From: Nereocystis luetkeana
Taxonomy: Eukaryota; Sar; Phaeophyceae; Laminariales; Laminariaceae
NCBI GenBank assembly: GCA_031213475.1
Contig: JARUPZ010000029.1
Span: 7,961,290 to 8,025,289 of the forward strand
Direction of reading: 5' to 3'
DNA: 64,000 nt
The position numbers and the translations under genes are program-made. The notes beneath the pieces were generated by a model. That model was not told the DNA's origin and did no database searches. It saw nothing but the letters and a program-made list of their open reading frames with translations. Numbering within the stretch: the first letter of the stretch is position 1; every line of letters starts with the position of its first letter. Below are positions 38,801 through 48,900 of this stretch, in pieces.

Positions 38801-41800
38801 CCGCATTTACGGCCTCTGTGTACCCGCTGTGCCGTGTTGTGCTTGACCGCGTCCACTGTCCGCACGTACTTGCTCTGCTGTGCTTTGCTTGCCAGGTGGT
38901 GTTCTTACAGCCTGTGGACGTGGGAGACCTCGTGCACCTAGAGGCTTGCGTTCTCTACACCAAAGCAGGGTAAGCAGTGCTCCTGCGAACTTGCGCATCA
39001 GACCGGGTGTGTGCGGGGTCACCGCTGTGATTTTACCGTAGGCACTAAACCGGGGTAGGCAATGCGTCTGTAGAATTGTGCGTCAAGCCGGGGTAAGTAG
39101 TACTACTGCCTTCCGAAGCTGTGCGCGCTAAACCAGGGAGGGTAGCCTACCACTTATTCGAGATTGTTGGTTGGAAGACACTGCTGTGGACGACACCAGC
39201 ACAACTCAACCCCAGCCCTAACTGCAAGTCAATCAACCATCGTTTAGGGACGCGCGCAACGCTGGAGGTGTGGCACACTTCGTGTCAATGTTTTTTTTTT
39301 TTTTTTTTAATGACGCGGGTCCCTCAGCCCAAAATCGTCGGAAAGCTCTTCTTGTTATGAGATATTATTAATAGTATGTTTCCCCACCTATTAGCAAGAC
39401 ATGGGATTGTTTCGTCCGGTTGAAGTTTCGTTTTTTTTCCAAAGAGTTGGTTTTGGGTGAGGGTACGACGCTCCTAGATTATACTCGAGTGAGGAAACTC
39501 AGAAACAAGTTGGTGCACGTCTAACTTGGCGTGGTCGCACAGTGCATGTCAACCTTTCCCTCGAACAAGTGGGGAGCTCTACTGAAGCCCGGTGAAGCGG
39601 CTTCACTCGTGTTGGATATAGTATATCGATGTTCGAGAATCGAGGTTGACAGGATACCGATAAACAAAAAATGGATTCGATATGATTTCGATATTTGATA
39701 CATCGAAGATTTCGTTCAGTGGCAAGCGTAAAAGACACGGGGATGCCAGGGGATGGGGGGGTAACACACGTTCGATACGGTATGTCGAGATATCGATACT
39801 TTGGCATATCGAAACATTCGACACGATATTCAACACTAGGTAGGTGCCATACCGCATCACCGTGGGAGGCTTTGCTGGGACATATGGGGGGGTTCAAACG
39901 TCGGTTGCAGACGGATATCGTGAGATTGGACGGATGTGGGGCATCAGAGCCGGGTAGGCATTACCACTGTAGGCTTGCGCACCAAGCCGGGGTGATGTAC
40001 AGTAGTGCCCCTCCTGTGCACCTGTGGCTTTGGTGCGCAGATGAGGGGGGGCGGCGTTGATGCCACTGTAGGCTTGCGCACCAAGCCGGGGTGGTGTACA
40101 GTAGTGCCCCTCCTGTGCACTTGTGGCTTTGGTGCGCAGATGAGGGGGGGCGGCGTTGATGGCAGGAGAAGGTCATGCGACGGATAAACGCACGGTACCA
40201 GAAAATCAATCCCTGCGGAAGAGGTGGAGTTGCATCAGTATTTCCTCGCCTGGGATCTAGAAGTGCGGTAGGTGACATCAGTGATGTCTCTCATGGCATT
40301 ATCGTTTGACCGTCTTGCTATTTCGCTTTCGGCAAGTGCGTCAAGACGAGACGCCAATCTCCATGGTGATAACAAGCTTACTGCTGTTTGTTCGCACGTG
40401 ACTGGCAGACGAGATGACAGCTCCAGACCCAATAGCACGTGCGCAATCTGGTGTAGTTTGGATTGACAGGGCCCGTTCGCTTGCCCCAATGGGCTACACA
40501 GCTCCTGTTGTTTCCATCCATCTTGTTTTTTGTTTGTGTTACCTTTGGATGGTGTGTCATGTCCCGTCCGCTTCCCGCAGGAAGGATAGCAGTGCCCCTC
40601 CTGAGGCATGTGTCGAGGTCCTCGCATCCGTCGTTAGGCCGGAGGCGGTGGAGTCCAAGGTATTTCGTACGGCAGTGCTGGCATTTCGTAGGGTATTGCT
40701 GTTATTTCGATCGCGTACGTACGGTATTGCTGGAGATTTCCGTACAGTATCGCCGCACTACTGCAGTATCTCTTAGCAGCGAGCGCACGGCATATCATGG
40801 CCGAAACGGCCTCGATTTCCGCTATGGGGTGATATTTTCTACTACTACTACTACTACTACTACTCGGATGTGATTAGATTTCGTAAAATACCTTGGCGCG
40901 TTACGGGACTCTCCCAACATGCTTGAAATACCTACCGATCATAGTCGCTCGTAGGATACGTTGCGGGCGCAGAGGGTACCTCACTCGCATGTATAACACG
41001 TCGGCTGTGAGTTGATTGAGCGCGAATGGTTCAGAGCCAGCTTTTTAAGATGCATGATAGGTCCGCCGATGCGTGTTCTACACGCCATACTTTTTTTTTT
41101 TTTTTTTAATACTCGTATGCTCGCCCTTGTTTGTTTCTGCCCTTTTCCTTCATTTCACATTTACAATTTACCATCTTCCGATTGCTCGTGAGACTACCAA
41201 CCAAGGGTTCCACTATCTGCCGAACGGCACATCATCAATGAATCGTCTGCACGAACTTTCTTGTAAAAATGTCACCAGGAGATCATATACAACCAAACCG
41301 TAGCGCATGCTTTGGTCTTCGTTTAAGAACCACACGCAGCTTGCAAGTATCAGTCTCAACGAAATTATCGATCTCAAGCTGTTTCCTGTGCGGGTCGATC
41401 TCGACGTCTAGATTTGTATACTCAGTCCCGTAATGAAAGCATCTGCTTATTATGCAGTCCGAATATGCAAAATCCGACCGGATTTTTTTCGATTTTGGAG
41501 AATCCGATGGCCCAAGCCGTCAGATTTTGGCCCAAAATCCGACGACTTGGGCCATCGGTCGTCGGATGAGACAGTCTCTGCACGCACAACAAATCTGATT
41601 TTCTCGCGTAGGAAGAATGCATCGATTTTGCGAACTTCGCATCTGAAGATGCGATCGGGTCAAAACCTGACGCTCAAAATCTGAATCGCATAGGACGCAG
41701 CCTCACAGCTGATGAGAGGCGTCTTTTTTCTGTATGAAACGTGAAATCAGGTGTCTAATCGCTTCAACCTGACGTTTTCTTTCCCGGAGCTGGCGGCTGG

Positions 41801-41945
41801 GGAAAACGACTCCCCGGATGGGAGCAGCTCCGCAGTGGTGCTGCGCACGGTACTGCCAGCGGATGCCACCGAGGCTTCGAGGATCGTGATGGCGAAGCAC
41901 AAAGACCGCTTTCAGGATACTGCCGATGAAGCAGCGCGCAGCTGA
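27273..41945 (+). CDS. Acyl-CoA thioesterase, double-hotdog ACOT9 type, complete, 11 exons
   Basis: Exons: 27273-27434, 29211-29357, 30725-30831, 31847-31942, 33362-33466, 34469-34649, 35591-35734, 36459-36611, 38896-38969, 40581-40659 and 41751-41945 (TGA). All phases join to give 480 codons, a normal ACOT9-family length. Such enzymes hydrolyse acyl-CoA to free acid and CoA, usually in mitochondria. Residues 1-40 (MLQTFNQFFRVC, Arg/His and no acidic residues) look like a presequence. Hotdog 1: LREDYRN, GRILEDLDALAGNIAF, VVWTGRSSMVINM and LDANFTFVARD. A charged linker follows (exons 6-7). Hotdog 2: NTANRIFGGFLMHRAYE, PVDVGDLVHLEACVLYT and NRFNLTFSF, ending in VLPADATEASRIVMAKHK. Three introns (after exons 3, 4 and 6) start with GC. 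An out-of-frame ATG at 27232 opens a 64-codon ORF overlapping the start; the chosen ATG is the first in frame after a stop at 27174. The introns are packed with MITEs, a SINE and minisatellites. Confidence 0.93.
27585..27870. repeat. GCGCTTGTGCGTA minisatellite in ACOT intron 1
   Basis: Degenerate tandem GCGCTTGTGCGTAGC-like units, about 12-14 bases, roughly 20 copies. Confidence 0.75.
27875..27970. repeat. MITE B copy 7 in ACOT intron 1
   Basis: GACCCTCTTAGGACTGCAG to CTGCGGTCCTAAGTGGGC and TTAA. Confidence 0.78.
28000..28103. repeat. MITE A copy 9 in ACOT intron 1
   Basis: The right arm is intact (CACTATGGTCCCCCGTGATAG); the left arm is eroded. Confidence 0.7.
28214..28550 (+). mobile_element. 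SINE family 2, full copy in ACOT intron 1
   Basis: Same head and body as the 17629 copy, about 90% alike by eye, with an AAAGAAAAAGAAAAAG tail. Confidence 0.85.
28564..28665. repeat. MITE A copy 10 in ACOT intron 1
   Basis: TATTACGGGGGACCATAGGG on the left; the right end is degraded. It starts directly after the poly-A-like tail of a SINE. Confidence 0.75.
28743..28990. repeat. Four 62-bp tandem repeats in ACOT intron 1
   Basis: Units start at 28743, 28805, 28867 and 28929 (AGCGGTTGTTCCTAACA), each with the inner palindrome GTACATGCATGTAC or a variant, and ending CACCTCGACGGGA. There are no spacers, so it is not a CRISPR. Confidence 0.92.
29788..29912. repeat. Dispersed ~120-bp repeat, copy 1 (ACOT intron 2)
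   Basis: GTCTGCCTGGTCGGT, GATGCGAGGGTCTATGGTCA and TACGACTACGGCCATGCATG are shared with the copy at 35834. Confidence 0.8.
30337..30445. repeat. MITE A copy 11 in ACOT intron 2
   Basis: TATTACGGGGGACCATAGTT to ACTATGGTTCCCCGTAATA. Near-consensus. Confidence 0.87.
31425..31610. repeat. GATCTG-rich palindromic repeat, copy 1
   Basis: CAACATGAGCTAGATC, then CAGATCATACAGATCATAC and GATCTGTACATGATCTGTAC, with CTGCCCTGAAATATCTAGAT. Shares words with 55738-56285. Confidence 0.7.
32043..32150. repeat. MITE A copy 12 in ACOT intron 4
   Basis: Both 28-base arms are near-perfect complements, with TATTACGGGGGACCATAGTT at the outside; probably one of the youngest copies. Confidence 0.88.
32574..32686. 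repeat. MITE A copy 13 in ACOT intron 4
   Basis: TATTCCGGGGGACCATAGTT to ACTATGGCCCCCCGTATTA. Confidence 0.85.
33197..33303. repeat. MITE B copy 8 in ACOT intron 4
   Basis: TTAACCCTTTTAGGACCGCA to GGAGTTCTGAAAGGGTCAA, with an inner GGGACAA duplication. Confidence 0.82.
34141..34237. repeat. MITE B copy 9 in ACOT intron 5
   Basis: TTAACCCCTTTAGTACCGCA to GCAGTCCTAAAAGGCTTAA; TTAA at both ends. Confidence 0.85.
35803..35833. repeat. Longest homopolymer: ~31 C
   Basis: The longest of many G or C runs of 10 or more (others near 29404, 29642, 31085, 33525, 33810, 35318, 36365, 36730, 43032, 45902, 50687). Confidence 0.9.
35834..35965. repeat. Dispersed ~120-bp repeat, copy 2 (ACOT intron 7)
   Basis: Close match to 29788-29912; both follow a poly-C tract. 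Short partial copies occur near 29500 and, inverted, at 42990-43030. Confidence 0.8.
37305..37725. repeat. Diverged direct repeat pair in ACOT intron 8
   Basis: 37305-37450 and 37575-37725 share GGGGTTTCC, CCTGCTTGGCT, TTTCGCGACTTT, ACGCCCAG and GGCCACGGAG in order. Confidence 0.6.
37810..37918. repeat. MITE A copy 14 in ACOT intron 8
   Basis: TATTACGGGGGGGCCATAGT to ACTATAGTCCCCCGTAAGAG. Confidence 0.82.
39964..40161. repeat. Two 99-bp tandem repeats in ACOT intron 9
   Basis: Units start at 39964 and 40063 (CCACTGTAGGCTTGCGCACC) and differ at only a few positions, so the duplication is recent. Confidence 0.92.
41460..41570. repeat. Inverted repeat (hairpin) in ACOT intron 10
   Basis: CCGATGGCCCAAGCCGTC is followed after about 20 bases by GACGACTTGGGCCATCGG; the loop contains TTTTGGCCCAAAA. 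Confidence 0.6.
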
Positions 41946-42439
41946 TCTACGTGTAGACCACGCGCTTTGTTTCCGGCAGCGATTGCAGCAGGGCTTGAAC
42001 GTATCGAGCGAATATGGGGCTGGGTCGCGGCGATGATACTGTTCAGCACTCGTATTGGGTCACGCGAGAGCGAAGCGCGAGCGTTTATTTTCTAGGTTTT
42101 CCAAGAGGAAAAAACAAATAATATGTAGTACTAGGTATACTGTTGTATTACATCGTGTGTACCTTGTAGGAGTACTCGTAGACGTTTTATGCTTCTGAGC
42201 GCAGCTGGCATTATTCGTGATGATACGAAGCGTAAGCCTTTTTTTTTCCTTCGTATTCCACCGAGAAAAGCCCTCGTCATAGTACTATCATTATCATTTC
42301 AGCGGTCGGCGAAGGGCAAGATGCAAACGGTACCTCGGGGTGTGAGCGGTAGGCGGTTAAAATAGTCTACGCTGATGGCAATCTCCGGCCCCGAAGGCGA
42401 GGGTATCGAGATATGTGCTGCCTGGGTCCTCGAGACGAT

Positions 42440-42773
42440 CTTCATTTATTATTTTTTTCGTTCATCTCTCGCCCCTTATCATCTTGGTCCTGCTCCTTGG
42501 TCGTAACCCAGATCCGGGGTCTCGTAGAAGGCGCCCCCCCCCCCCGCCGGCTATGGTACGCGCCTTGCATTGTTAACACGAGGAGCCTACCGCCCTTTTC
42601 TCCCCTCGTTGATTCTCGGCGAATTGCGCCTACCCACTCTGCTACAGCAGTAGGCGCTCTCAGCAGTTGGTCCCTCCTTCTTTTGTTCCGTATTCACTAT
42701 CTCATCACGGCGGAATTCGAACTCGAGGATGAACGCTTTAGTAGCAGCAATAGTAGACCACCGGGGCGACCGG
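42440..42773 (-). mobile_element. SINE family 1, old diverged copy
   Basis: CCCAGATCCGGGGTC, CCCCTCGTTGATTC, GAATTGCGCCTACCCAC and the terminal CCACCGGGGCGACCGG match the minus-strand SINE 1 in order, with many substitutions and a C-tract. Confidence 0.75.
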
Positions 42774-43754
42774 TATGTGTCGACATACGTTAAAAAAAAC
42801 AATGTACGCTTTCTGGTACGTGCAGAGGCCGTCGCCCACGAGAGAGGAGTATCACACGGGGCACGCTCCTCCTTCAGCTTGTGGATAGTGGCCACCGTCG
42901 CCGGACGGCGTGCTTGCCTTCACCGGCAGGCAGTTTTGTCTTTTTTTCCATCTGTTATGGTACGGGGGGTGTACTCGATAGGCGAGATGTACTCGATCTC
43001 ATGCATGGCCGTAGTCGTATGGCCATAGACCCGGGGGGGGGGGGGGGGTACGTACTATTAACAATCAGTGCGCAACGATGGAGCCAAATGTATCCCTCTA
43101 TGTTACTACTTCAAAGTACACCGTGTTTTGTTCCATAGTTGAAGTGGTGTGTGTCTGTATGAAATACCTTGGGAATCGAACGGTGTTGTCGTGGTATCGC
43201 AAGCAGAAGCCACGATGGGCCCCCAGGCCATGCGTCCCCCTCTGTTTCTGTTCACACATCTTATTTTGTGCTGACTACTACCGCTCTAGATACAAACATA
43301 AGGAGCGTTCATACATTGATATGAAGACTCAGCGGTTCTTAGGTTTACGCCGGGCGTGGTGCATACGCACCCCCGTAGTAGCGGTGCAGTCTACCGGTTT
43401 GCCATGCTTTGAGGGGTGTCCCCTGATCGCTCACGTTACCTTGCAGGCGCTAAGTTATGGTTTATCTTGAAACAGGATTCGCTCGCCACCCCTTCGGTTA
43501 GAAGGCAGCCGTCCGGGCGATGCAAGCGGCTCTGCTAAATAATAGCCAGCAAGTGTCGACGGTGATTGATCCAGCGTCACAACAGGGGTCGGGCCCGGTG
43601 TATTGGTAGGTCCATACTGTCACGTCGAATCTAGCCCGTGGTGTATCGCCTGGCAGCTTACACACCTTGCTGGCTATCATGCAATGGGACTTTCAACAGT
43701 TACTGCTGTACCAGGTAGTGAATACCTGGTGAATCTACTGTAGTTAGTTTTTGA

Positions 43755-44525
43755 GTTTACTTCCATGGAAGTGTCCACGAACTTCCAAGAACCAAAATTT
43801 CACCTGCATGGAAGTGACTCCAACTTCCAGGGAAGTAGATTTCCTTGCTTGCATGGAAGTAAATTTGCTTGCTTGCATTGAAGTAAATTTACTTGCATGG
43901 AATTAAACTTACTTCCATGGAAGTTTGTGGAAGCTTCCTTCCATGGAAGTAGACGGAAGCTTTCATGGAAAATCATGGAAGCTTCCAGAAAGCTCCGACT
44001 GGATTTGATGCAAGCTTCCAGACAGCTTCCACCGAAGTTGATGGAAGGCTTCTTCCATTAGCTTCTACGGAAAATTCCACCAATCTCCATGAAAGCATTT
44101 TTTTTAATTATATTGAAGTTCGATCGAAGCCCATGGAATTTTTGTAAGCTTCCATGGAAGCTTCGACGAACTTCCATGGAAGCTTCGACCAATTTCCATG
44201 AACGTCTACTAAGGGTCATTCTTATCGGAGAGTTTTTTTTTCCAATTTTTCGACATTCTTTTCGCGGAAATTTTTCAATCTTCCATACTTTCCTGGTTTT
44301 TTTTCCAAATATTAGAATGTTGACGAACCTGATATTTTTGCTTCTGGACAATTTCACGAATAGTGACAGAACGCTTCGTATATTGATACATGGCTCCAAT
44401 TATTTCCAAACTTTGGAATTTTTGGAAAAAACGCTCTCCGATAAGAATTAGCCTAACCCCAATTTTACTTCCATGGAAGCTGTACTTTTTTTTAAGCGCA
44501 TGTGTACAGGGTATCTACTTCCATG
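43755..44525. repeat. Array of TTCCATGGAA palindromes
   Basis: More than 20 ACTTCCATGGAAGT-like words in both orientations. It contains an insertion at 44215-44455 with its own inverted ends (GTCATTCTTATCGGAGAG and its complement). Confidence 0.75.
44215..44455. repeat. Small TIR element inside the CCATGG array (~240 bp)
   Basis: CATTCTTATCGGAGAG at the left, CTCTCCGATAAGAATTAG at the right, AT-rich centre. Confidence 0.65.
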
Positions 44526-44526
44526 G

Positions 44527-44593
44527 AAACCAATATATTTAACCATTTCTACTAAACAAAATTGGCCCTATTAACTATGGTTCCCCGTAACAG
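44527..44593. repeat. MITE A half copy 15
   Basis: Right half: ATATATTTAACCATTTCTAC and ACTATGGTTCCCCGTAACAG, joined to the end of the CCATGG palindrome array. Confidence 0.7.
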
Positions 44594-44599
44594 TGTTCC

Positions 44600-45950
44600 C
44601 GACTGAAACATAGCCCCACAGTTACCCACGAAAACCAGGTACTGCTAGGTGCTAACCTAGGGTTTCTGCGGCGCACAGTCGAAGCGTGTCGACCTCGAAA
44701 AACGCCTTGAAACGGCACACGCCGGTGGAAGGTACAAGTTCCTCTTAGCTTCAGCTCAAAGGCGCAACAAACCTAGTTTGACAATGCACAGACTCGTATC
44801 TCCCAGGTATAACGTTACCTGCGCGGTATAAGGTTTTCTGCCAGAAGGCCCGCGACCGAAAAAAGGGACTTGGAGGAGAAATAAAGAGTGCAAACATTGA
44901 GACCTCTTACGTGACATAAATGAAAGCCTTGATGTTGATGCAGAGAATAAAAAAAGCTCAACTTTGAGGTATAAGAAGAGTCGACCGTGATAGCCGCGCA
45001 CGTACCCCAAATGAGGTGTTGTTTAGTTTACACTGCCAACTACTAGGTACAACAGTTACACTTCCGGTGGCAGTTTCTGTTCCAAAGCACGAACAACTTG
45101 TTTGATAATACTCGCCTAGGATAGACTGCATCGCTGCGCCTACCGTTGCCCCGGAATGCCCTCTCTAAACTTAATGAGAGAAGGCATGTAGAATGCATTT
45201 TTTTTAAAGAATGCCCCAAGTATCAAATAAACGCATCCTCGCGTTTTTTTTTTTTTGTCTTTGTTTTCATCCTCCGGCGGATGGGTAAAAACAAAGTTTA
45301 AGCTCACGACACTTCGACATATACCTATGTCGTGTGTCTATTTAACTGGTTTGTAGTTAACAATGGTGCTGATGTGGCATACAGCAGCGTGAGTACGTCG
45401 ACCCGCCCCGATCCTCCGGGTGGAGTATCTGGTGCGGTGGAGATAGCCACCATGAGAGGGAAAATCTCCGGGTAGTGTGGCTCACCCTCTACCAAAAACT
45501 CGTTGTACGCCGCCTACCTACCGTGCCCCCCACACGGCTAGCGTGAAGTCGCTACCGGAGTTCCCCCCACCAGGGCCACTCGGGACCCCCCAGAATGAGC
45601 ACTGTCGCACTGGTCTCCCAATGTATTCCGCGCAACAAATCTTCAGACGTCGAAAATGAAAACCCGGCGCTTTCTCGACGCTGCCACCGGAATCTCGCCC
45701 CAAAGCGAAAACAAGTCCGGCCACAAAAAGGCCCAGCTCTATCACCTCCGTATTTCTCGGTAGCGGCCCGGCCGACGCCTCCCCTCCCCTAGCACGGCCC
45801 AGTCCCCACCGCAGGGGGCGTCGCAGGGATGCCCGACCCGCCCCTGTTTTCCTGAAGACTAGCCGACAGGGCGGGAGAGCAAGACCACGGATGTCGTGGT
45901 GCCCCCCCCCCCCCCCCCTTACACCGATATTCGTGGGCTGGTGCGCGCGG
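44600..45950. other. Gene-poor DNA at the 3' side of kinase A
   Basis: No supported gene. The part from about 45480 to 45800 matches 58220-58500, the flank of the kinase B relic, so the duplicated block includes 3' flanking sequence. Confidence 0.5.
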
Positions 45951-45953
45951 GTC

Positions 45954-48900
45954 TCAGGAGGGCTCGGAAAGCCGGACGGGGGATGCCGCCGCCGGGGGCG
46001 TGGCGACGTCGTCAGCGGGTGTAGACGTGGCGAAGGCGAACGGTAAGTCGAGCCCGTCCACCGACGCGACGGGGGTGGTAGCGTTCTTCAACCTAAGCAA
46101 TCTTCTCAGAGAGCGCAAGTGGTCGGTAAACCGGGTGGCCAGCGCCCGGGCAGCCGATACAGACGGCGTTGGGGGCATAAGGGCCATCCACCCGTCGATG
46201 TCCCCGAGAGAAGGAAGAGCCGTCTCCGTGGACGACATGCGCTGGCCCTCTGCGTGCGGTGCCGAGTCGATCGGTGATGGGCCGTGCGGTGCCTCGGCGG
46301 CCTCAGCCGGACGCACAGCAGCAGCACCTGCACCTGCACCACCGATGTCCCCTTCTGCGTGCGGTGCCTCGACGCCCCCAGCCGGAGGCACAGTCGCAAA
46401 GCCCGCACCAACGTCCTCCCCACCCGCGTGCAGTCCCGCAGGATGGGGGCGCGCGAACTGGAACCTTTCCATTGGCGGCATGCGCTGCGCCTCCAGTTGC
46501 CCTTCTAAGGGGAGGTGGGAAGAGCGTGTCTCTTCCGCCAAGCGTCCCGGGATATTCCCGTTGTAACCTCCGTCATTCCCAACCGGTTCTACGGCGGGCA
46601 ATCCCGAAGCGTGGGCGATGGTGGAGTCCCCCCCACTGGTGCCGTCAGCCAGAGGGATCAAGCGCTCGTTGTTGAGTACGGGCGGGAGACCAAGGTCGCG
46701 AAGGAGGGCCCCCCCCGGCCGGAGACCGAACCCAGGCGGTGCAGCGGCGAGGGTTTTTTCGTAGGCCTGAGTCTCCCGTGCCAAGTCGCGCAGTAGGGTG
46801 GTCAGCTCCGGCATGCTGAGGCGTTCCAGGGGGTTTCGGGACACGGCCTTCCCCAGCGCCTCGCACGTCTTTAGATGCACCACGAGCAAACAGCATAGCA
46901 TACGGCAGGGGTGGGAGGAGGCAATCGGGAGGGCTGGGTCAATCACGCTGCGCGTGTCGGTTTTCGTAACACCCAATCTCGGTAACACGCTCCTACGAAA
47001 TCAGCGAGGTGGGAAAGGGGGCAGACATGTGTGTGTACTGCAGTTCCGTGGTGGGGCTCGGGGAGAACCAATTCCGTTCGATGTCCTTTGTGCTTTCGTA
47101 GGTGGTGGTGCTGAGCGCAGCGAACGTATCCGCTGCTGATGTGTCGAGGAGCAGCACTGCTTTTCGGTAGAGTTAGAGGTTTCGCCCTGTCAGAAATGTT
47201 GAGGCCGGGGTAGTCTGCATTGCTCGATGAGGCTATGACACGAGCCGTTCAATTTTTTTTTTGTGTCGTTGGAGCACCGGAATCGCTTGGTTGGGTATGA
47301 TCGCACGCCCTTCCCATTAAAGGTGAGGATTGATGTACGTTTAGGTATTTGTTCAGGGCGTGATAGACGTCTTTTGACACTAAAACTGACCCCCTGTCCG
47401 CTGGGAGGAAGAAGTGGAATATCAGGCTGGGCTCACGTCGGAATAAATTGTCCACCATAAACGAGGGGGGCAGAAACCCACCTTCGGTACTGCGTGCGGG
47501 GGCAGAGCCGAGTTCAAGTTGCCCCGCTGGAGGAAAATCCGGGGCAAACTTGCATCCGACATGGTGCGCATGGTGACCTCGGCCTGTATAGATATTTCCA
47601 AACGCCAGACGGCAAGAAGATCATGCCACAGGCGCGAGTCAGGACCGCGCAGTAGATCGGCGCATGACAACAGTCAGACGGGCATAGGCCCTAGACGAGG
47701 TTACTTGTTCTGGCAGAGCAAAAATCTCATGTTATACGTACGCAACACACGTAAGGAGCGTAGCGAACGTCAAAGTGCGCCTTCAGGGAAGACGGCACAC
47801 CTATACATGCCCGGTAGCCTTTATGGACGATTCATGAAGCAAGTGCGATCAACCCTGCCCATTCCGATCGATCGCGCGAGAACGATCGAGGCGCGCGAGA
47901 AGAACCGGCCTGATGAGGACTCACCCGGAACCGCTGCAGGTTGCCCCCCGTGGCTCGCAGAAGTCGGAGGTATGCACGCTCTTCCTCGGTCAACAGTTGC
48001 TGCAGTAGATCGAAAGAGCCGTTCGGGATGCCACAAGTGGACTATGAATGAGAGGCGGAGGGGGGAATGTGGGCTGGCTTGCTGGTGTTGCGATGGGAAG
48101 GGACGGGGATAAGTGCAAATATAGGGGGCGGCAGACGGTTTATCGCGACAGTTCACATCCAAGATTAGGCTGCATAGCACCGCCGTTCGTTGCAGTGCGC
48201 GACCGGATACCCGGTACTACAGCCCTACCGACACCCAGACTACCAAAGCGTCGCCCCTCACCGAGCAAGACCAAATGCTGACGTCTTCGCTCTTGATCGC
48301 AGGCTTGGCCAGGATGGAACACACGTCGACTCCGACAGAGAAGGCATCTTGGTCAGGTGCTGCTGTGACGTCGCCGCGCATGTTTTCCAGAGGGATCCAT
48401 CCCACGGTGCCTGTCGTCCTGCTTCTCGTTTCGCCAAGTCCTGCGGTATTCGCGACGAAGACGAGAGTGTGCATGGTTGGGTGCCAGGCTGTGTGTTTGA
48501 TTAGAGGGGTTGTCAGGTTGCGGAGGGTAACGAAAACCCGTATATCGTGCTGTTTGCGCCCTCGAAAGGTTATCCGTGTCGTGCCGTGGTGACGCAAGTG
48601 TGTAGCGAGGGGCGACCGCGTTTTCGCTGCTGCAGGTATCGAGAAAAGGTAAGGTAGCAATAAGGCCCCGGGGTAGCACGTGTATACAAGCAACACGTGT
48701 GCAAGTCGACTACCCTGGTATTGGAGAAGCGTCAAAACGTAACGGGTCCAAGCGAACGATGAACGATTAATGCTGTTGTCCGACAGTGTGCGCTTAAAAA
48801 AGCAATCTCATGCGTATGCAGGTCAGTGGCACCTCGGAAAAAAACGCAAACGGAACCCGTCACGAGCAGGGGGGATCAGCGGCAATCGTGCGTGCGTTAG

